A DNA stretch of 64,000 bases from an uncultured Collinsella sp. (GCA_902493375.1 CABUPH010000010.1:1-64000); one strand, 5' to 3'. Counted from the first letter of the stretch, positions 16,870 through 26,423 are shown. Numbers and translations: made by a program. Notes: generated by a model from the sequence alone, not told the origin.

Positions 16870-17742
16870 CTACAGGCGCTTGAGAATCACATAGCGGTTG
16901 AGCTCGCCGCTGCGACCGTCGGCATGGAAGCGCTCAAGCTCGCGCACGGGGACCTCGCCGCTCTTGTAGAACGTGCGGACGCCGCGCACCAGGTCGGTGA
17001 TCTGCTGATCGTCAAAGTGATGGCAATAACGGTAGGCGTGGCGGTCGTTTTGCCAGCCGATGAGGTGGTCGCCGGCTTCAAACTGCGCGGAGTCGTAACC
17101 CTCAAACGGCGGGGTGAGCTCGGCGCGGGCCTCGGCGCGAACGGCTTTGCGCGCCATGCGCTCGTCATTCATAAACTCCCAAAAGCTGATGGCGATGATG
17201 CCGCCTGGGCGCGTCTGCCGCACCAGGGCGTCGAGCACGCGTACGCGGTACTCGCATGACGGTACGTGGTGCATAAAGCCAAAGCAGACCGAGATGTCGG
17301 CGAGTGGGGCGTCGAAAAGCACGTCGGGCGTCTCGGCGGGGTTGAGCTTCATGAGGGCATCGAGCACATCGAGCTCCTGGAAGTGCAGGTTGGGAATGCG
17401 CAGGGCGTGACCACGTGCATCGATGGCCAGGTCTTGGCACGAGTCGACACCATAGAACTCAAACGGGCAGCTGGCATCCGCCGAGGGGTTTGCGCCGTCG
17501 ACGCCCTTGGCGGCAAGTGCGCCGCCGGCGGCAAAGTTCTCGAATCGCATATTGCCGCAGGCGAGATCGAAGACGCGGACGGGATGCTCAATCGTGGCGA
17601 CATCGAGCTGTTCGAGCGCGATGTCCATGGTGCGCACCCAGCCGGGCCACGGGGCCTGGCGCGTATCGGAGAAGGAGGCGGAGTGCTCGCGATAGAACGT
17701 GTTGTTGAGCTGGATGAGCGATGAGGCGAAATCGCGGTTCAC
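16870..17742 (-). CDS. Class I SAM-dependent methyltransferase
   Basis: The roughly 290-aa protein carries a Rossmann methyltransferase core: VFDLACGNMRFENF is motif I, EFYGVDSCQDLAID gives the acidic motif II residue, and ISVCFGFMHHVPS the post-motif region. The substrate is unknown. I favour the GTG at 17742 because GGAGGGAG lies about 9 nt upstream; an ATG at 17790 would overlap that ribosome site and add 16 residues. It lies upstream of trmB on the same strand with a 119-nt gap, so the two may share a transcript. Confidence 0.78.
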   Translation of the reverse strand: MNRDFASSLIQLNNTFYREHSASFSDTRQAPWPGWVRTMDIALEQLDVATIEHPVRVFDLACGNMRFENFAAGGALAAKGVDGANPSADASCPFEFYGVDSCQDLAIDARGHALRIPNLHFQELDVLDALMKLNPAETPDVLFDAPLADISVCFGFMHHVPSCEYRVRVLDALVRQTRPGGIIAISFWEFMNDERMARKAVRAEARAELTPPFEGYDSAQFEAGDHLIGWQNDRHAYRYCHHFDDQQITDLVRGVRTFYKSGEVPVRELERFHADGRSGELNRYVILKRL

Positions 17743-18009
17743 GGCGCGGAACTCCCTCCGTTGGCGGTGCGGAATTAACAGTACGACCATACTACCGTTA
17801 ACGCCGCAACGGGGACAACCAAGCTACGGGTCATTGCTTTGTTTGGACACATTTCCGCAGCTCATATGCACCCGCAACCGCCGGTTGTCAAAAATCTCAC
17901 TAGAATAGGTGGCATGCTTTTGGCGGTGGCGGATAGATTTTTAACTGTGCAAGGCGCCTTAAGAACAAAAACGGTCCGGCGGCACGGCTGGCATCACATA
18001 GGAGGAACC

Positions 18010-18732
18010 ATGAATGTAGAAACTGCGCAGCGGCTCGCCGACCTTCGCCGAAGCAAAGGCTTTAGCCAAGAAGGGCTGGCACGAAAGCTGGGACTGTCGC
18101 GCCAAGCAGTCAGTAAATGGGAGCGCGCGGAGAGCTCGCCCGATACCGAGAACCTGATCTCGCTCGCCAAGCTCTATGGTGTGAGTCTGGACGAGCTGCT
18201 CAATCCGAGCGATGAGATTGAGGACGATATCGAGTTTGAGAACGAGGACCGCGCTCGTCAGCGCGAGGCCGAGGCGGCAGAGCGCGCCCGCACCCATGAG
18301 GCGGCGGCGCGTGCGACCGAGGCGGCAACGCAGGCAAGCGATGCGGCGGCCAAGGCGGCACAGGCGGCAAGCTGGAGCGCGCAAGCCGCCAACGCGGCAA
18401 CAGCGCAGGTGACGAGCACCAGCGCGGTCAATCCGACTACGGCGAAAGGCCCGTTCCAGTCGTTTCCGTATTGGGCTGTGTGCTGGCTGCTGTTCTTTTT
18501 GCTGATGTTCCTGTTTGGGGCTGGCCCCTTTGCCGCGCTGATCTTCTTTACGATTCCCATTTACCACTGGGTGGCGCGTGCCCTCGATGGCGATTGGGCA
18601 CGTGGGGATATTCAGGTTGGTCCGGCGCCGGTGGTGACTAAGGCTCAGGTCCAAGACGCTTCCGCCGCGGTTGATGCTGACGCCGCTGCCTCGACCAGCA
18701 CAGAGCCGAGCGCCAAAGAAGGTGAGGAATGA
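18010..18732 (+). CDS. XRE-family regulator with membrane segment
   Basis: The 240-aa protein begins with a Cro/C1-type helix-turn-helix (residues 5-60: LRRSKGFSQEGLARKLGLSR, then VSKWERAESSPD). A central Ala/Glu-rich helical stretch (about 75-135) follows, then two hydrophobic segments around 150-185 (WAVCWLLFFLLMFLFG and FAALIFFTIPIYHW), and an acidic tail. It therefore looks like a membrane-tethered transcription factor. GGAGG lies 4 nt before the ATG at 18010. Its stop overlaps the start of the DUF4097 gene in ATGA, so the pair is translationally coupled; one may sense an envelope signal for the other. Confidence 0.85.
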   Translation: MNVETAQRLADLRRSKGFSQEGLARKLGLSRQAVSKWERAESSPDTENLISLAKLYGVSLDELLNPSDEIEDDIEFENEDRARQREAEAAERARTHEAAARATEAATQASDAAAKAAQAASWSAQAANAATAQVTSTSAVNPTTAKGPFQSFPYWAVCWLLFFLLMFLFGAGPFAALIFFTIPIYHWVARALDGDWARGDIQVGPAPVVTKAQVQDASAAVDADAAASTSTEPSAKEGEE

Positions 18733-19631
18733 TGAAGCTATCGCATGAATCCAAGGTGCGCCTGGGCGTTGGTATCGGAGCGTTTGTGCTCATTGTTGGG
18801 CTTGTATTTGGCGTTTCGCGGACATTGATTCATTTTGATGGCCCGTGGGATCTCGACGATGTTGTATCCGGCCTGTCCGGCAGGGACGATGTGGTTGACG
18901 ATGACGATTTTATGAGCGATGACGGTAACTATTCCGCTCAGCCTCAGCAGCTTTCGAGCACGACTTTTGATGCCGATGAGTTCCGCTACCTCGATTTCGA
19001 TATCAATGCGGCTTCGGTGGACGTCAAGGTTGTTGATGGCAACAAGGCTCGCGTTATCGAGCGGGGGCGCGTTGCCAAGGGTATGGATGCCTCCAAGGCC
19101 GCGGCGCAACACATCGCATCCGTCGAGGACTCGACGCTCAAGATTTCCCAGTTTGGAAGTGATGACGGTAAGGCAATCGATCGCTCGGTTACGGTTGAGC
19201 TGCCGCGCCGTGTTGCCGAACATCTGAAGGGGATCAACGCGCACGTGGGCTCGGGTGATTTGCAGATTGCCGGTGTCATCTGTGATGGTTTTGACCTTTT
19301 CCTGGGTGCGGGAGATGTAGAGTTTACGGGCAGCGTGACTGATGCGCTCAGTGCTGAGGTCGGTTCGGGCGATGTGACGTTCGAGCTCTACCAGGCCCCC
19401 GCGAAGTCGATGGACGTGAGTGTGGGCTCGGGCGATGTGGAGATAACGGTTCCGAGCTCTACGGGCTTTAAGGCGAGCCTCACCGTGGGCAGCGGTGACT
19501 TCGAGAGCGATTTCCTTCCGCTTGGCTACGATGGCGAGACCATATTGAATCTTGAATTCGACAACGGTGATAAGTCTGCCACGTATCGTTTTGAAGTCGA
19601 TTCGGGTGACATGTCGTTCGATCCGGAGTGA
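18729..19631 (+). CDS. DUF4097-type membrane-anchored beta-repeat protein
   Basis: The 300-aa protein has an N-terminal membrane anchor (about residues 10-32, VGIGAFVLIVGLVFGV) and an extracytoplasmic beta-solenoid made of DUF4097-type repeats. The recurring element VGSGD appears several times (GSGDLQIAG, GAGDVEFTG, VGSGDVTFEL, VGSGDVEITV, VGSGDFESD). Genes of this type commonly sit beside XRE or PspC-like regulators in Gram-positive bacteria and are thought to take part in envelope stress signalling. It overlaps the XRE gene by 4 nt and ends before a terminator at 19678. The molecular role is unknown. Confidence 0.82.
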   Translation: MMKLSHESKVRLGVGIGAFVLIVGLVFGVSRTLIHFDGPWDLDDVVSGLSGRDDVVDDDDFMSDDGNYSAQPQQLSSTTFDADEFRYLDFDINAASVDVKVVDGNKARVIERGRVAKGMDASKAAAQHIASVEDSTLKISQFGSDDGKAIDRSVTVELPRRVAEHLKGINAHVGSGDLQIAGVICDGFDLFLGAGDVEFTGSVTDALSAEVGSGDVTFELYQAPAKSMDVSVGSGDVEITVPSSTGFKASLTVGSGDFESDFLPLGYDGETILNLEFDNGDKSATYRFEVDSGDMSFDPE

Positions 19632-19677
19632 CATGCGGTTTTCGGAGATCGGTGCATATAGGCATGCTCTTTGATGG

Positions 19678-19712
19678 AGGCGCCGGGGCCGTGACTGGCT
19701 CCGGCGCCTTTG
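19678..19712 (+). terminator. Terminator of the XRE-DUF4097 operon
   Basis: AGGCGCCGG and CCGGCGCCT form a 9-bp stem with a loop containing GGCCGTGACTGGCT, followed by TTGCCTTT. The elp3 start lies only 17 nt beyond. Confidence 0.75.
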
Positions 19713-19728
19713 CCTTTACAATGGGGGC

Positions 19729-21636
19729 ATGGAACAGATTATCTTGAACATACTCGGGGCTCTGCGTCGCGGCGAGACCGTGGACGACAAAGCGCTCGTC
19801 AAATTGATACATGCCGAGGCGCGCCGCGAGGGTGCCGACAAACGAGATCTTGCCAAGCGCCGTCTGCTGCCGTTCTACCAGCGGGTTAAACGTGAGGAGC
19901 CGGCTCGGTGGGCTGCGTGGAATGTCGATTCCGATCTGGAACGTCAACTGCTGCAGGTGCTGCGTATGAAGCCGCGCCGAACGGCCTCGGGCGTGGCGAC
20001 CATTACCGTCATCACCAAGCCGTGGCCGTGCTCGGGCGATTGCCTGTTTTGTCCCAACGATCTGCGCATGCCCAAAAGCTATCTGCACGCCGAGCCGGCA
20101 TGCGCCCGTGCGGAGCAAAATTGCTTCGACCCGTATCTGCAGGTGAGTGCCCGTTTGACGGCGCTTTCGCAAATGGGGCATGCGACCGATAAGATCGAGC
20201 TCATTGTGCTTGGCGGTACCTGGAGCGACTATCCGGAAGGCTATCAGACATGGTTTATGTCGGAGCTCTTCCGCGCGCTCAATGACGATGCCGTGGCTGG
20301 TGTGGCGGCTAACCCCATGTTGGCGCGTCCGGGCATCAGCCGTGCCGAGGCGGGGCGCCTGCTCGATGACGCGCCCACCGATGCGCTGCCGCCGGTGGTG
20401 GCGGAGCGTCGCGAGCGCTATCGGGCTGCCGGCATTGCGACAGACGAGGCTGAGCTTGCTGCCGGCGTTGTCGACGAACAGGAGCGTGTGGATGCTGCCG
20501 TGGGCGGGTATAACCGCGCGGTGCGTCGTCTGTACGGCCCCGGTACGCCGTGGGGCGAGGTTGCCGAGTGGCAGGCGGCAACGATGGAGGAGCTTGAGCG
20601 TCAGCAGCGCATCAACGAGACGGCGAAGCATCGCGTGGTGGGACTCGTTATCGAGACGCGCCCCGATGCCGTAACGCCGCAGGCGCTTACGCTCATCCGC
20701 CGCCTGGGCTGCACCAAGATCCAGATGGGTATTCAGAGTCTCGACCAACATTTGCTCGATATCAACGAGCGTCGCATTTCGGTGGCGCAGATCGAGCGGG
20801 CGTTTTCGCTTGCACGCCTGTTTGGCTTTAAGATCCACGCACATTTTATGCTCAACTTGCTGGGCGCCACGCCCGAAGGGGACAAGCGCGATTACGAGCG
20901 CTTTATGACCGAGAGCGCCTTTATGCCCGACGAGGTCAAGGTCTACCCGTGTGCGCTCATCGAGGGCTCGCGCCTGGTGGGCTGCTACGAGCGCGGCGAG
21001 TGGCGCCCCTATACCGAGGAAGAACTGCTCGATGTGCTGGCCGATGACATCGTGGTGACGCCGGCGTTCTGCCGCATCAGCCGCATGATTCGCGACTTTA
21101 GTTCCGATGACATCATGGTGGGCAACAAGAAGCCCAACCTGCGTCAGCTCGTCGAGAACCGCCTGGCTGCTCGGGGTGACGGTGCGACGGTGCGTGAGAT
21201 CCGCTATCGCGAGATCAGCACGGCGGGCGCCGACCTGGGCGAGTTGACCCTTGACGAGGGCGTGGCGTACGAGACGCCGGTGACGCACGAGCGCTTTTTG
21301 CAGTGGGTGACGCCGCAGGGCAAAATCGCGGGTTTTTTGCGGTTGTCGCTGCCCGATCGCGCTTTTGTTGCCGCGCATGCGGACGAGTTGCCGACGCCGC
21401 CGGACGAGGCGATGATTCGCGAGGTGCACGTCTATGGCATGGCGGCGCGCGTGGGGGATCAAGGCCAGGCAGCCCAGCACCATGGATTGGGGCGTTTGCT
21501 CGTAGAGCGTGCGTGCGAGATTGCCCGGGATGCGGGTTATGCGCGCATCAACGTTATCAGCGCGATCGGTACGCGCGAGTACTATCGCCATTTGGGTTTT
21601 TACGACCATGGACTCTATCTGCAAAAGGAGCTCTAA
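19729..21636 (+). CDS. Bacterial Elp3-type tRNA wobble-uridine radical SAM/acetyltransferase
   Basis: The 635-aa protein has the full Elp3 layout. A radical SAM domain carries the cluster cysteines in PWPCSGDCLFCPNDLRMPKS (residues 98-120) and downstream EIRTPD-like segments (VIETRPDAV). A C-terminal GNAT domain has GLGRLLVERACEIA as the acetyl-CoA loop and YYRHLGFYDHG at the end. Elp3 modifies U34 of tRNA with a carboxymethyl-type group; stand-alone bacterial and archaeal forms exist without the other Elongator subunits. An insertion of about 80 residues (near 190-270) looks charged and helical. A spermidine-synthase-like gene begins directly after its stop. Confidence 0.88.
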   Translation: MEQIILNILGALRRGETVDDKALVKLIHAEARREGADKRDLAKRRLLPFYQRVKREEPARWAAWNVDSDLERQLLQVLRMKPRRTASGVATITVITKPWPCSGDCLFCPNDLRMPKSYLHAEPACARAEQNCFDPYLQVSARLTALSQMGHATDKIELIVLGGTWSDYPEGYQTWFMSELFRALNDDAVAGVAANPMLARPGISRAEAGRLLDDAPTDALPPVVAERRERYRAAGIATDEAELAAGVVDEQERVDAAVGGYNRAVRRLYGPGTPWGEVAEWQAATMEELERQQRINETAKHRVVGLVIETRPDAVTPQALTLIRRLGCTKIQMGIQSLDQHLLDINERRISVAQIERAFSLARLFGFKIHAHFMLNLLGATPEGDKRDYERFMTESAFMPDEVKVYPCALIEGSRLVGCYERGEWRPYTEEELLDVLADDIVVTPAFCRISRMIRDFSSDDIMVGNKKPNLRQLVENRLAARGDGATVREIRYREISTAGADLGELTLDEGVAYETPVTHERFLQWVTPQGKIAGFLRLSLPDRAFVAAHADELPTPPDEAMIREVHVYGMAARVGDQGQAAQHHGLGRLLVERACEIARDAGYARINVISAIGTREYYRHLGFYDHGLYLQKEL

Positions 21637-22512
21637 ATGAACAAGCCGAGTGTTTCTGCTGGCGTCGTTGCCGGCGTTGCTCTGGGAGCCGCGGCGCTTG
21701 GTGCGGCCGCCGTCGCTGTTCGTGCTGCCTGTCTGCAGGTTGCGCGAACCCGCAATGGGTTGGCGCGTGTGAAGCGCGTGCACGATGAGGGCGGCGACGA
21801 AGTTCGCGTATTGGTTCAAGGCGGCGTCTACCAAAGCGCGAGTTACGTTGGCGAGCGCTGGGCGGAGCCCGTCTTTGCGTACTATCGCGCGTTTGACGAC
21901 GTGTTTGAGGCTGAGGATGCGATGCACGACGCTTATGGTCACGGTATCAGCCGTATGCTTATGCTAGGTGGCGGCGGGTTTGCTTATCCCAAATATGCGC
22001 TGGTGTCGCACGAGGGCTTGCGTATGGACGTTATCGAGTATGACGGAGAGATAACGCGCTTGGCGCGCCGTTGGTTCTACCTGGACGAGCTGGAGCGCGC
22101 GGTGGGCGACCGCCTGCGGGTGATTACCGCCGAGGCTCGCTCGTATCTGGGTGTGACGAGCGTGGGTCATCGTCGCTACGACGTGGTCGTGAGCGATTGC
22201 TTTGACGGTGCCGAGCCCGTTCGCGAGCTGGCGACGGTTGAGGCGCTGCGCCTGGTGCGAGGCAGCCTGAACCCCGGGGGTATCTACGTGGCCAATATTG
22301 TGAGCGCAAACGAGGGGAGCGATGTGACGTTCCTTCGCGACTGCGCTGCCACGGCACTCGAGGTATTCGTCCACGCCTGGGTGGTCCCATGTGGCGATGC
22401 GAAGTTCGCCGGCGAGGAAAACTACCTGCTCATCGCCAGCGACGGCGACTACGCCTTTGCCGAAGCCGTGCCCTTCGACACCGACTTCCTCGGCGCTGCC
22501 CTCCACGACTAG
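21637..22512 (+). CDS. Spermidine synthase-like methyltransferase-fold protein, membrane-anchored
   Basis: The 291-aa protein starts with a hydrophobic Ala/Gly/Val helix (residues 8-30), likely a membrane anchor, followed by a spermidine-synthase/methyltransferase Rossmann fold: MLMLGGGGFAYPKYAL is the nucleotide-binding motif, MDVIEYDGEITRLA the acidic strand, and YDVVVSDCFDG the active-site region. Such SpeE-like proteins with membrane segments are common and are often not true spermidine synthases. AAGGAG lies at the end of elp3 and the ATG follows its stop without a gap, so the two form an operon. The substrate is unknown. Confidence 0.8.
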   Translation: MNKPSVSAGVVAGVALGAAALGAAAVAVRAACLQVARTRNGLARVKRVHDEGGDEVRVLVQGGVYQSASYVGERWAEPVFAYYRAFDDVFEAEDAMHDAYGHGISRMLMLGGGGFAYPKYALVSHEGLRMDVIEYDGEITRLARRWFYLDELERAVGDRLRVITAEARSYLGVTSVGHRRYDVVVSDCFDGAEPVRELATVEALRLVRGSLNPGGIYVANIVSANEGSDVTFLRDCAATALEVFVHAWVVPCGDAKFAGEENYLLIASDGDYAFAEAVPFDTDFLGAALHD

Positions 22513-22554
22513 CGCGTCTTCCTGCGACCAGTCTTTTTGGACAGGGCTTTTTAG

Positions 22555-25002
22555 CTACTTCTTGGCCAGGCGCCAGCTGCGGACACGCTGCTTCATGCCC
22601 TCTATGTCGAGCACGCCTTCGGCAAAGCCCTTACGCACGAGCTCTTCGGGAACAAACTCGTCGTAGCGGTCAAAGTAAGGCACCTCGCCAGGATAGACGA
22701 GCTCGATGGGATCGAAGTCCTTCTCTGCCTCGGCGGCGAGCACCTCAAAGAACGTCTCCTCGTCGGCCTTCATCTTAAACTGCATAAAGTACGGGCGCGA
22801 CGGGTCGAGTCCGCGAAGGCCCAGCTCAGCGGCGCATTTGATTTTAAGCATGCGCTCGAGTGCTAGGAAGGCGTAGCTGCCCAACCAGGGGAAGAGCACC
22901 CAGGTGTCGCCACCCAGGTTGATGAGCGGCTTAGTTCCCACGCCCGAAATCTCGGCGGTATGACGAGCCTGCGCCAAGCGAGCCCGTGCGTTACCCATAA
23001 GGTACGGATATGTTGCGTGCTCAGTGAGCGCTTGGCGCATGCGCTCGAGCACATGCGTGTTAATGTCGCCGGGGCAGTCGCCAAAGTAGGCCGGCACCCG
23101 GCCCTTGACCTGCGTGGCAAAGACAGTGTGGCGCTTCCAGTCCACTTCCTCGACAATCCAGCAATGGCCGGCGATGGCGATGCGCTCACCGGGCGGGGGC
23201 GGATTAACGATCGTGCCCAGCTCGGCCGATTCGCTCCGGACGGTAAACTCCTCGTTTTCTTGAAACACGGCGTAGAACTTAAAGTTGTTGATGATGCGCT
23301 CGCCCGCGAGACCCACGATGAGCCCGCCACCTTCGGTGACCTGGATATGGTCGATCTTAATGAGGTGACGTAGCAGCACACGGTAATCGTCTGCCGAGAC
23401 ACGGTGGAAATAGCTGAGCGTGAGCACGCGTTGGGCAAGTTCGGCCGGCGTGAGCTCGCCGGTGCTGGCGAGGGTCGACATAGTCTGGTGATAGAGCAGG
23501 CTGTAGGGGAGTCGATCGAGCTCGGGCGGCTCGACCCACTTTTCCTCGCGATAGAGTTGTACGAGTGCTATGCCCTGCAGGAGCTTCCACGGAATGGTCT
23601 CGGGCATCATCGTGCGCGGCTCGGGCTCTTCCTCGCGCATGACAAACCACATCTCGGGCGGAAGATCGCGGCGTCCCGTGCGGCCCATTCGCTGCAAAAA
23701 GGAGCTGACGGTAAACGGCGCGTCGATCTGGAAGGCACGTTCCAGGCGGCCGATATCGATACCGAGCTCCAGCGTAGAGGTGGTGACGGTCGTTCGTGCC
23801 TGTTCCTCGTCGCGCATGAGCTCTTCTGCCGTCTCGCGCAGTGATGCCGAAAGATTGCCGTGGTGGATGAGAAAGCGGTCGGGCTCGTGCCGGCTCTCGC
23901 AGTAGCTACGCAGCATGGAGCACACGGCCTCTGCCTCCTCGCGCGAGTTGGCAAAGACCAGGCACTTGCGCCCGCGCGTATGCTCAAAGATATAGCCCAT
24001 ACCGGGGTCGGCGTTGTCGGGTGCGGTGTCGGTGGGGTTGAGAAGCGCCTGTTCGGTCGCTCGTGGGATGTCGACTTCGCCCTCGGGGGCCGAGGAAGTG
24101 CGACGGTCTTTGGGAGCGGCCTTGCCCCGCGCCTGCTCGCGACGTTGACGGCGTTCCTCCTGTGTAGGCTGTCCGCTGTGGCGCATGTCTTGTCCGGATG
24201 CGGGCAGCGCCGCGGGCGCCGCCGTCTCAATACGCTCGCAAGCAAGCACCTCGGCTTCTTGTGGGCCTGTGCCTACGAATCCTCGTTGCTGAGCCTGGGG
24301 ACCCGAGTTGTAAAAGTGCTCCATGGAGATACGCCACACGCGGCGCGGTTCCTCAAAACGGGGGATAACGCAGTCGCGTCCCGTCCCCTGTGAGAGAAAG
24401 GCACCCGTGCGTTTCGGGTCCCCGATGGTGGCCGAAAGGCCAATGCGACGGGGCCGCACGCCCGCCATGCGCGAAAGACGCTCGATAAGGCAGAGCGTCT
24501 GCCCGCCGCGGTCGCCGCGCATGAGCGAATGGACCTCGTCGATGACCACATAGCGCAGGTCGCAGAACATACGCGGGATTGCCATGTGCTTGTGGATCAG
24601 GAGTGCCTCGAGTGATTCGGGCGTAATCTGCAAGATGCCGCTCGGTTTTTTGATGAGCTTAGCCTTGTGTGATTGCGAGACATCGCCATGCCAGTGCCAG
24701 ACGGGGATGTCGGCTTCTTCGCACAGGTCGTTGAGGCGGACGAATTGGTCGTTGATGAGCGCCTTGAGGGGGCCAATGTAGAGGGCGCCCACGCTTGCGG
24801 GCGGGTTCTCCCAAAACTCGGTCAGGATGGGAAAGAAGGCCGCCTCGGTTTTGCCGGAAGCCGTGGATGCCGTCAGGAGCACATTGTCCTGTGTGTTAAA
24901 GATGGCATCTGCCGCCGCAACCTGGATAGAGCGCAAGCTCTCCCAATCGTGGGAGTAGATGAAGTCTTGGATAAACGGGGCGTAGCGGTTAAATGCGTTC
25001 AC
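22555..25002 (-). CDS. SF2 DEAD/DEAH-box helicase of the TerB/DUF2791 operon
   Basis: This 815-aa helicase is Lhr/Hrq1-like. It shows Walker A TASTASGKTEAAFFP, the DEAH-type box VIDEVHSLMRGDRGG, motif III GLSATIGDPK and motif VI RMGRTGRRD, and then a long C-terminal region with DUF-type beta segments. A low-complexity basic insert (EERRQRREQARGK) separates the RecA domains near residue 265. I choose the GTG at 25002 because AAAGGAGG stands 4 nt before it; an ATG at 25044 would give 829 aa. It is the last gene of an operon with a DUF2791 ATPase and a TerB_N/TerB_C protein. It probably unwinds or translocates DNA as part of that complex. Confidence 0.88.
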   Translation of the reverse strand: MNAFNRYAPFIQDFIYSHDWESLRSIQVAAADAIFNTQDNVLLTASTASGKTEAAFFPILTEFWENPPASVGALYIGPLKALINDQFVRLNDLCEEADIPVWHWHGDVSQSHKAKLIKKPSGILQITPESLEALLIHKHMAIPRMFCDLRYVVIDEVHSLMRGDRGGQTLCLIERLSRMAGVRPRRIGLSATIGDPKRTGAFLSQGTGRDCVIPRFEEPRRVWRISMEHFYNSGPQAQQRGFVGTGPQEAEVLACERIETAAPAALPASGQDMRHSGQPTQEERRQRREQARGKAAPKDRRTSSAPEGEVDIPRATEQALLNPTDTAPDNADPGMGYIFEHTRGRKCLVFANSREEAEAVCSMLRSYCESRHEPDRFLIHHGNLSASLRETAEELMRDEEQARTTVTTSTLELGIDIGRLERAFQIDAPFTVSSFLQRMGRTGRRDLPPEMWFVMREEEPEPRTMMPETIPWKLLQGIALVQLYREEKWVEPPELDRLPYSLLYHQTMSTLASTGELTPAELAQRVLTLSYFHRVSADDYRVLLRHLIKIDHIQVTEGGGLIVGLAGERIINNFKFYAVFQENEEFTVRSESAELGTIVNPPPPGERIAIAGHCWIVEEVDWKRHTVFATQVKGRVPAYFGDCPGDINTHVLERMRQALTEHATYPYLMGNARARLAQARHTAEISGVGTKPLINLGGDTWVLFPWLGSYAFLALERMLKIKCAAELGLRGLDPSRPYFMQFKMKADEETFFEVLAAEAEKDFDPIELVYPGEVPYFDRYDEFVPEELVRKGFAEGVLDIEGMKQRVRSWRLAKK

Positions 25003-25083
25003 GGGGCCTCCTTTCAACAACGAATCTCTCAACGCGGCTGGCAACGGCTTGCTGCATTACTGCTTCAACGTTTGCCCAGATAA

Positions 25084-25120
25084 AACCTGCCAAAATAAAC
25101 CTGTCCCTTTTTGGTAGGTT
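25084..25120 (-). repeat. REP-like hairpin with GGGACAGG core inside the TerB operon (copy 3)
   Basis: On the minus strand AACCTACCAAAAA and the downstream TTTTGGCAGGTT pair around GGGACAGGTTTAT, followed by TTTAT. The first arm overlaps the stop codon of the DUF2791 ATPase gene. The core resembles the hairpins at 10328 and 11158. It could act as a partial terminator that lowers helicase expression. Confidence 0.65.
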
Positions 25121-26423
25121 AGATGGTGAACTCGGCGAAGTTGCGGTCGCCGCCTGCGGTGCCGGTGTCGCCTGTTGCGGCTGCCGGCGCCAGCGCGCCG
25201 CCGCCGACGCTTTGCAGCAGCTCGGCCACATTTGCATCGGGGTTCTGACACAGGATATCGAGCAGCTCGATAAAGTCACGAATGACTTCACGCGGTGTCA
25301 GATGCGTGGCGGCTCCCACGCGACCGAACTCGATCTTGAGGAAGTCCACCAAGTCGTTTTCGGTAAGCGTGGGCGTCCAGCCAAAGTAGCCGGCATGGAT
25401 CTGCATGAGTTTTTCGATGAGCACCAGTAGCTCCTCGTAGGTGAGCGGCTGCAGGCGGATGATGGGCGCGAGCATGTCCTTAAGGTCCTCGCGCGCAAAG
25501 CGGCCCTGAGCGAGTCGGCTGCGCAGGGCCTCGTAGGAGAACACGCCGCGGCGGCGGTCTTCGATGGAGGTTGGCGTGCCGCCCATGATCATGCCCAGGT
25601 ACTGCGCCTTGCCCTGAAGTGTGTCGTTGTACATGGTCAGGATCTTCTCGTAGTTGTATTGGCGCGTGATGGCGTTGGGAATCTTATACAGATTCACGAG
25701 TTCGTCGATGAGCACCAGCATGCCCTTGTAGCCGCTGCAGACCAAAAAGCGCGCAATGAGCTTAACGTAGTCGTACCAGTCGTCATCGCTGATGATGGTC
25801 GAGGAGCCCAGCTCGGCGCGTGCCTCGCTCTTGGTGCGGTATTCGCCGCGAATCCATTTGGTCACGCGGCTCATGGCCTCTTCGTCGCCCCCGGATGCGG
25901 CCATGCGATAGCGGCGGAGCATGCGGGTGAAGTCGAAGCCGTGGACCATCTCCTCGAGCGGGGCCAGTTGGGCATTGACGACCGACTCGTCGACGTCGGC
26001 ACACGAGGCGACCCAGCGATCCAGAATAAGGTTGAGCGCACCGCCCTCGGGGCGCGTCTTGGTCGATATATTGCGGATGAGCTCGCGGTAGGTGGCAAGG
26101 CCCTGTCCCTGACCGCCCTGCAGGCGGCGCTCGGGCGACAGGTCGGCATCAGCGACGACGAATCCCTCGCCCATGGCGTGCGTGCGGATAGTCTGGAGCA
26201 AAAAGCTCTTGCCGGCGCCGTAGCGACCGACCAGAAAGCGGAAGCTCGCGCCACCGTCGGCGATGAGACTCAGATCGGTGAGCAGGGCGCGGATCTCGAC
26301 CTCGCGCCCTACGGTGATGTAAGGAAGGCCGATGCGCGGGACCACGCCGCCCTTGAGCGAGTTGAGAATGACGGCAGCGACGCGCTTGGGCACGCGAGGT
26401 GCTGCGGATGCGGTATCACTCAT
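25119..26423 (-). CDS. BREX-type ATP-binding protein (BrxC/BrxD, DUF2791)
   Basis: The 434-aa protein is a P-loop ATPase of the BrxC/BrxD family. Walker A is GRYGAGKSFLLQTI near residue 66, Walker B is MLVLIDELVNLYKI near 235, and the sensor-type segment GMIMGGTPTSIEDRRRG follows near 280. BrxD-like ATPases occur in type 2 BREX phage defence and also in TerB-linked DNA-processing islands. The ATG overlaps the upstream TerB-like gene by 8 nt, which indicates translational coupling. No PglX methylase, PglZ phosphatase or BrxL is present here, so this is not canonical BREX. The C-terminal 45 residues are Ala/Gly-rich and poorly conserved in appearance. Confidence 0.85.
   Translation of the reverse strand: MSDTASAAPRVPKRVAAVILNSLKGGVVPRIGLPYITVGREVEIRALLTDLSLIADGGASFRFLVGRYGAGKSFLLQTIRTHAMGEGFVVADADLSPERRLQGGQGQGLATYRELIRNISTKTRPEGGALNLILDRWVASCADVDESVVNAQLAPLEEMVHGFDFTRMLRRYRMAASGGDEEAMSRVTKWIRGEYRTKSEARAELGSSTIISDDDWYDYVKLIARFLVCSGYKGMLVLIDELVNLYKIPNAITRQYNYEKILTMYNDTLQGKAQYLGMIMGGTPTSIEDRRRGVFSYEALRSRLAQGRFAREDLKDMLAPIIRLQPLTYEELLVLIEKLMQIHAGYFGWTPTLTENDLVDFLKIEFGRVGAATHLTPREVIRDFIELLDILCQNPDANVAELLQSVGGGALAPAAATGDTGTAGGDRNFAEFTI

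Noticed and set aside
19480..21942. 820-codon minus-strand frame opposite elp3
   Set aside because: The plus strand encodes a complete radical SAM/GNAT Elp3 protein here. The antisense product is rich in His/Arg/Leu with no motif.
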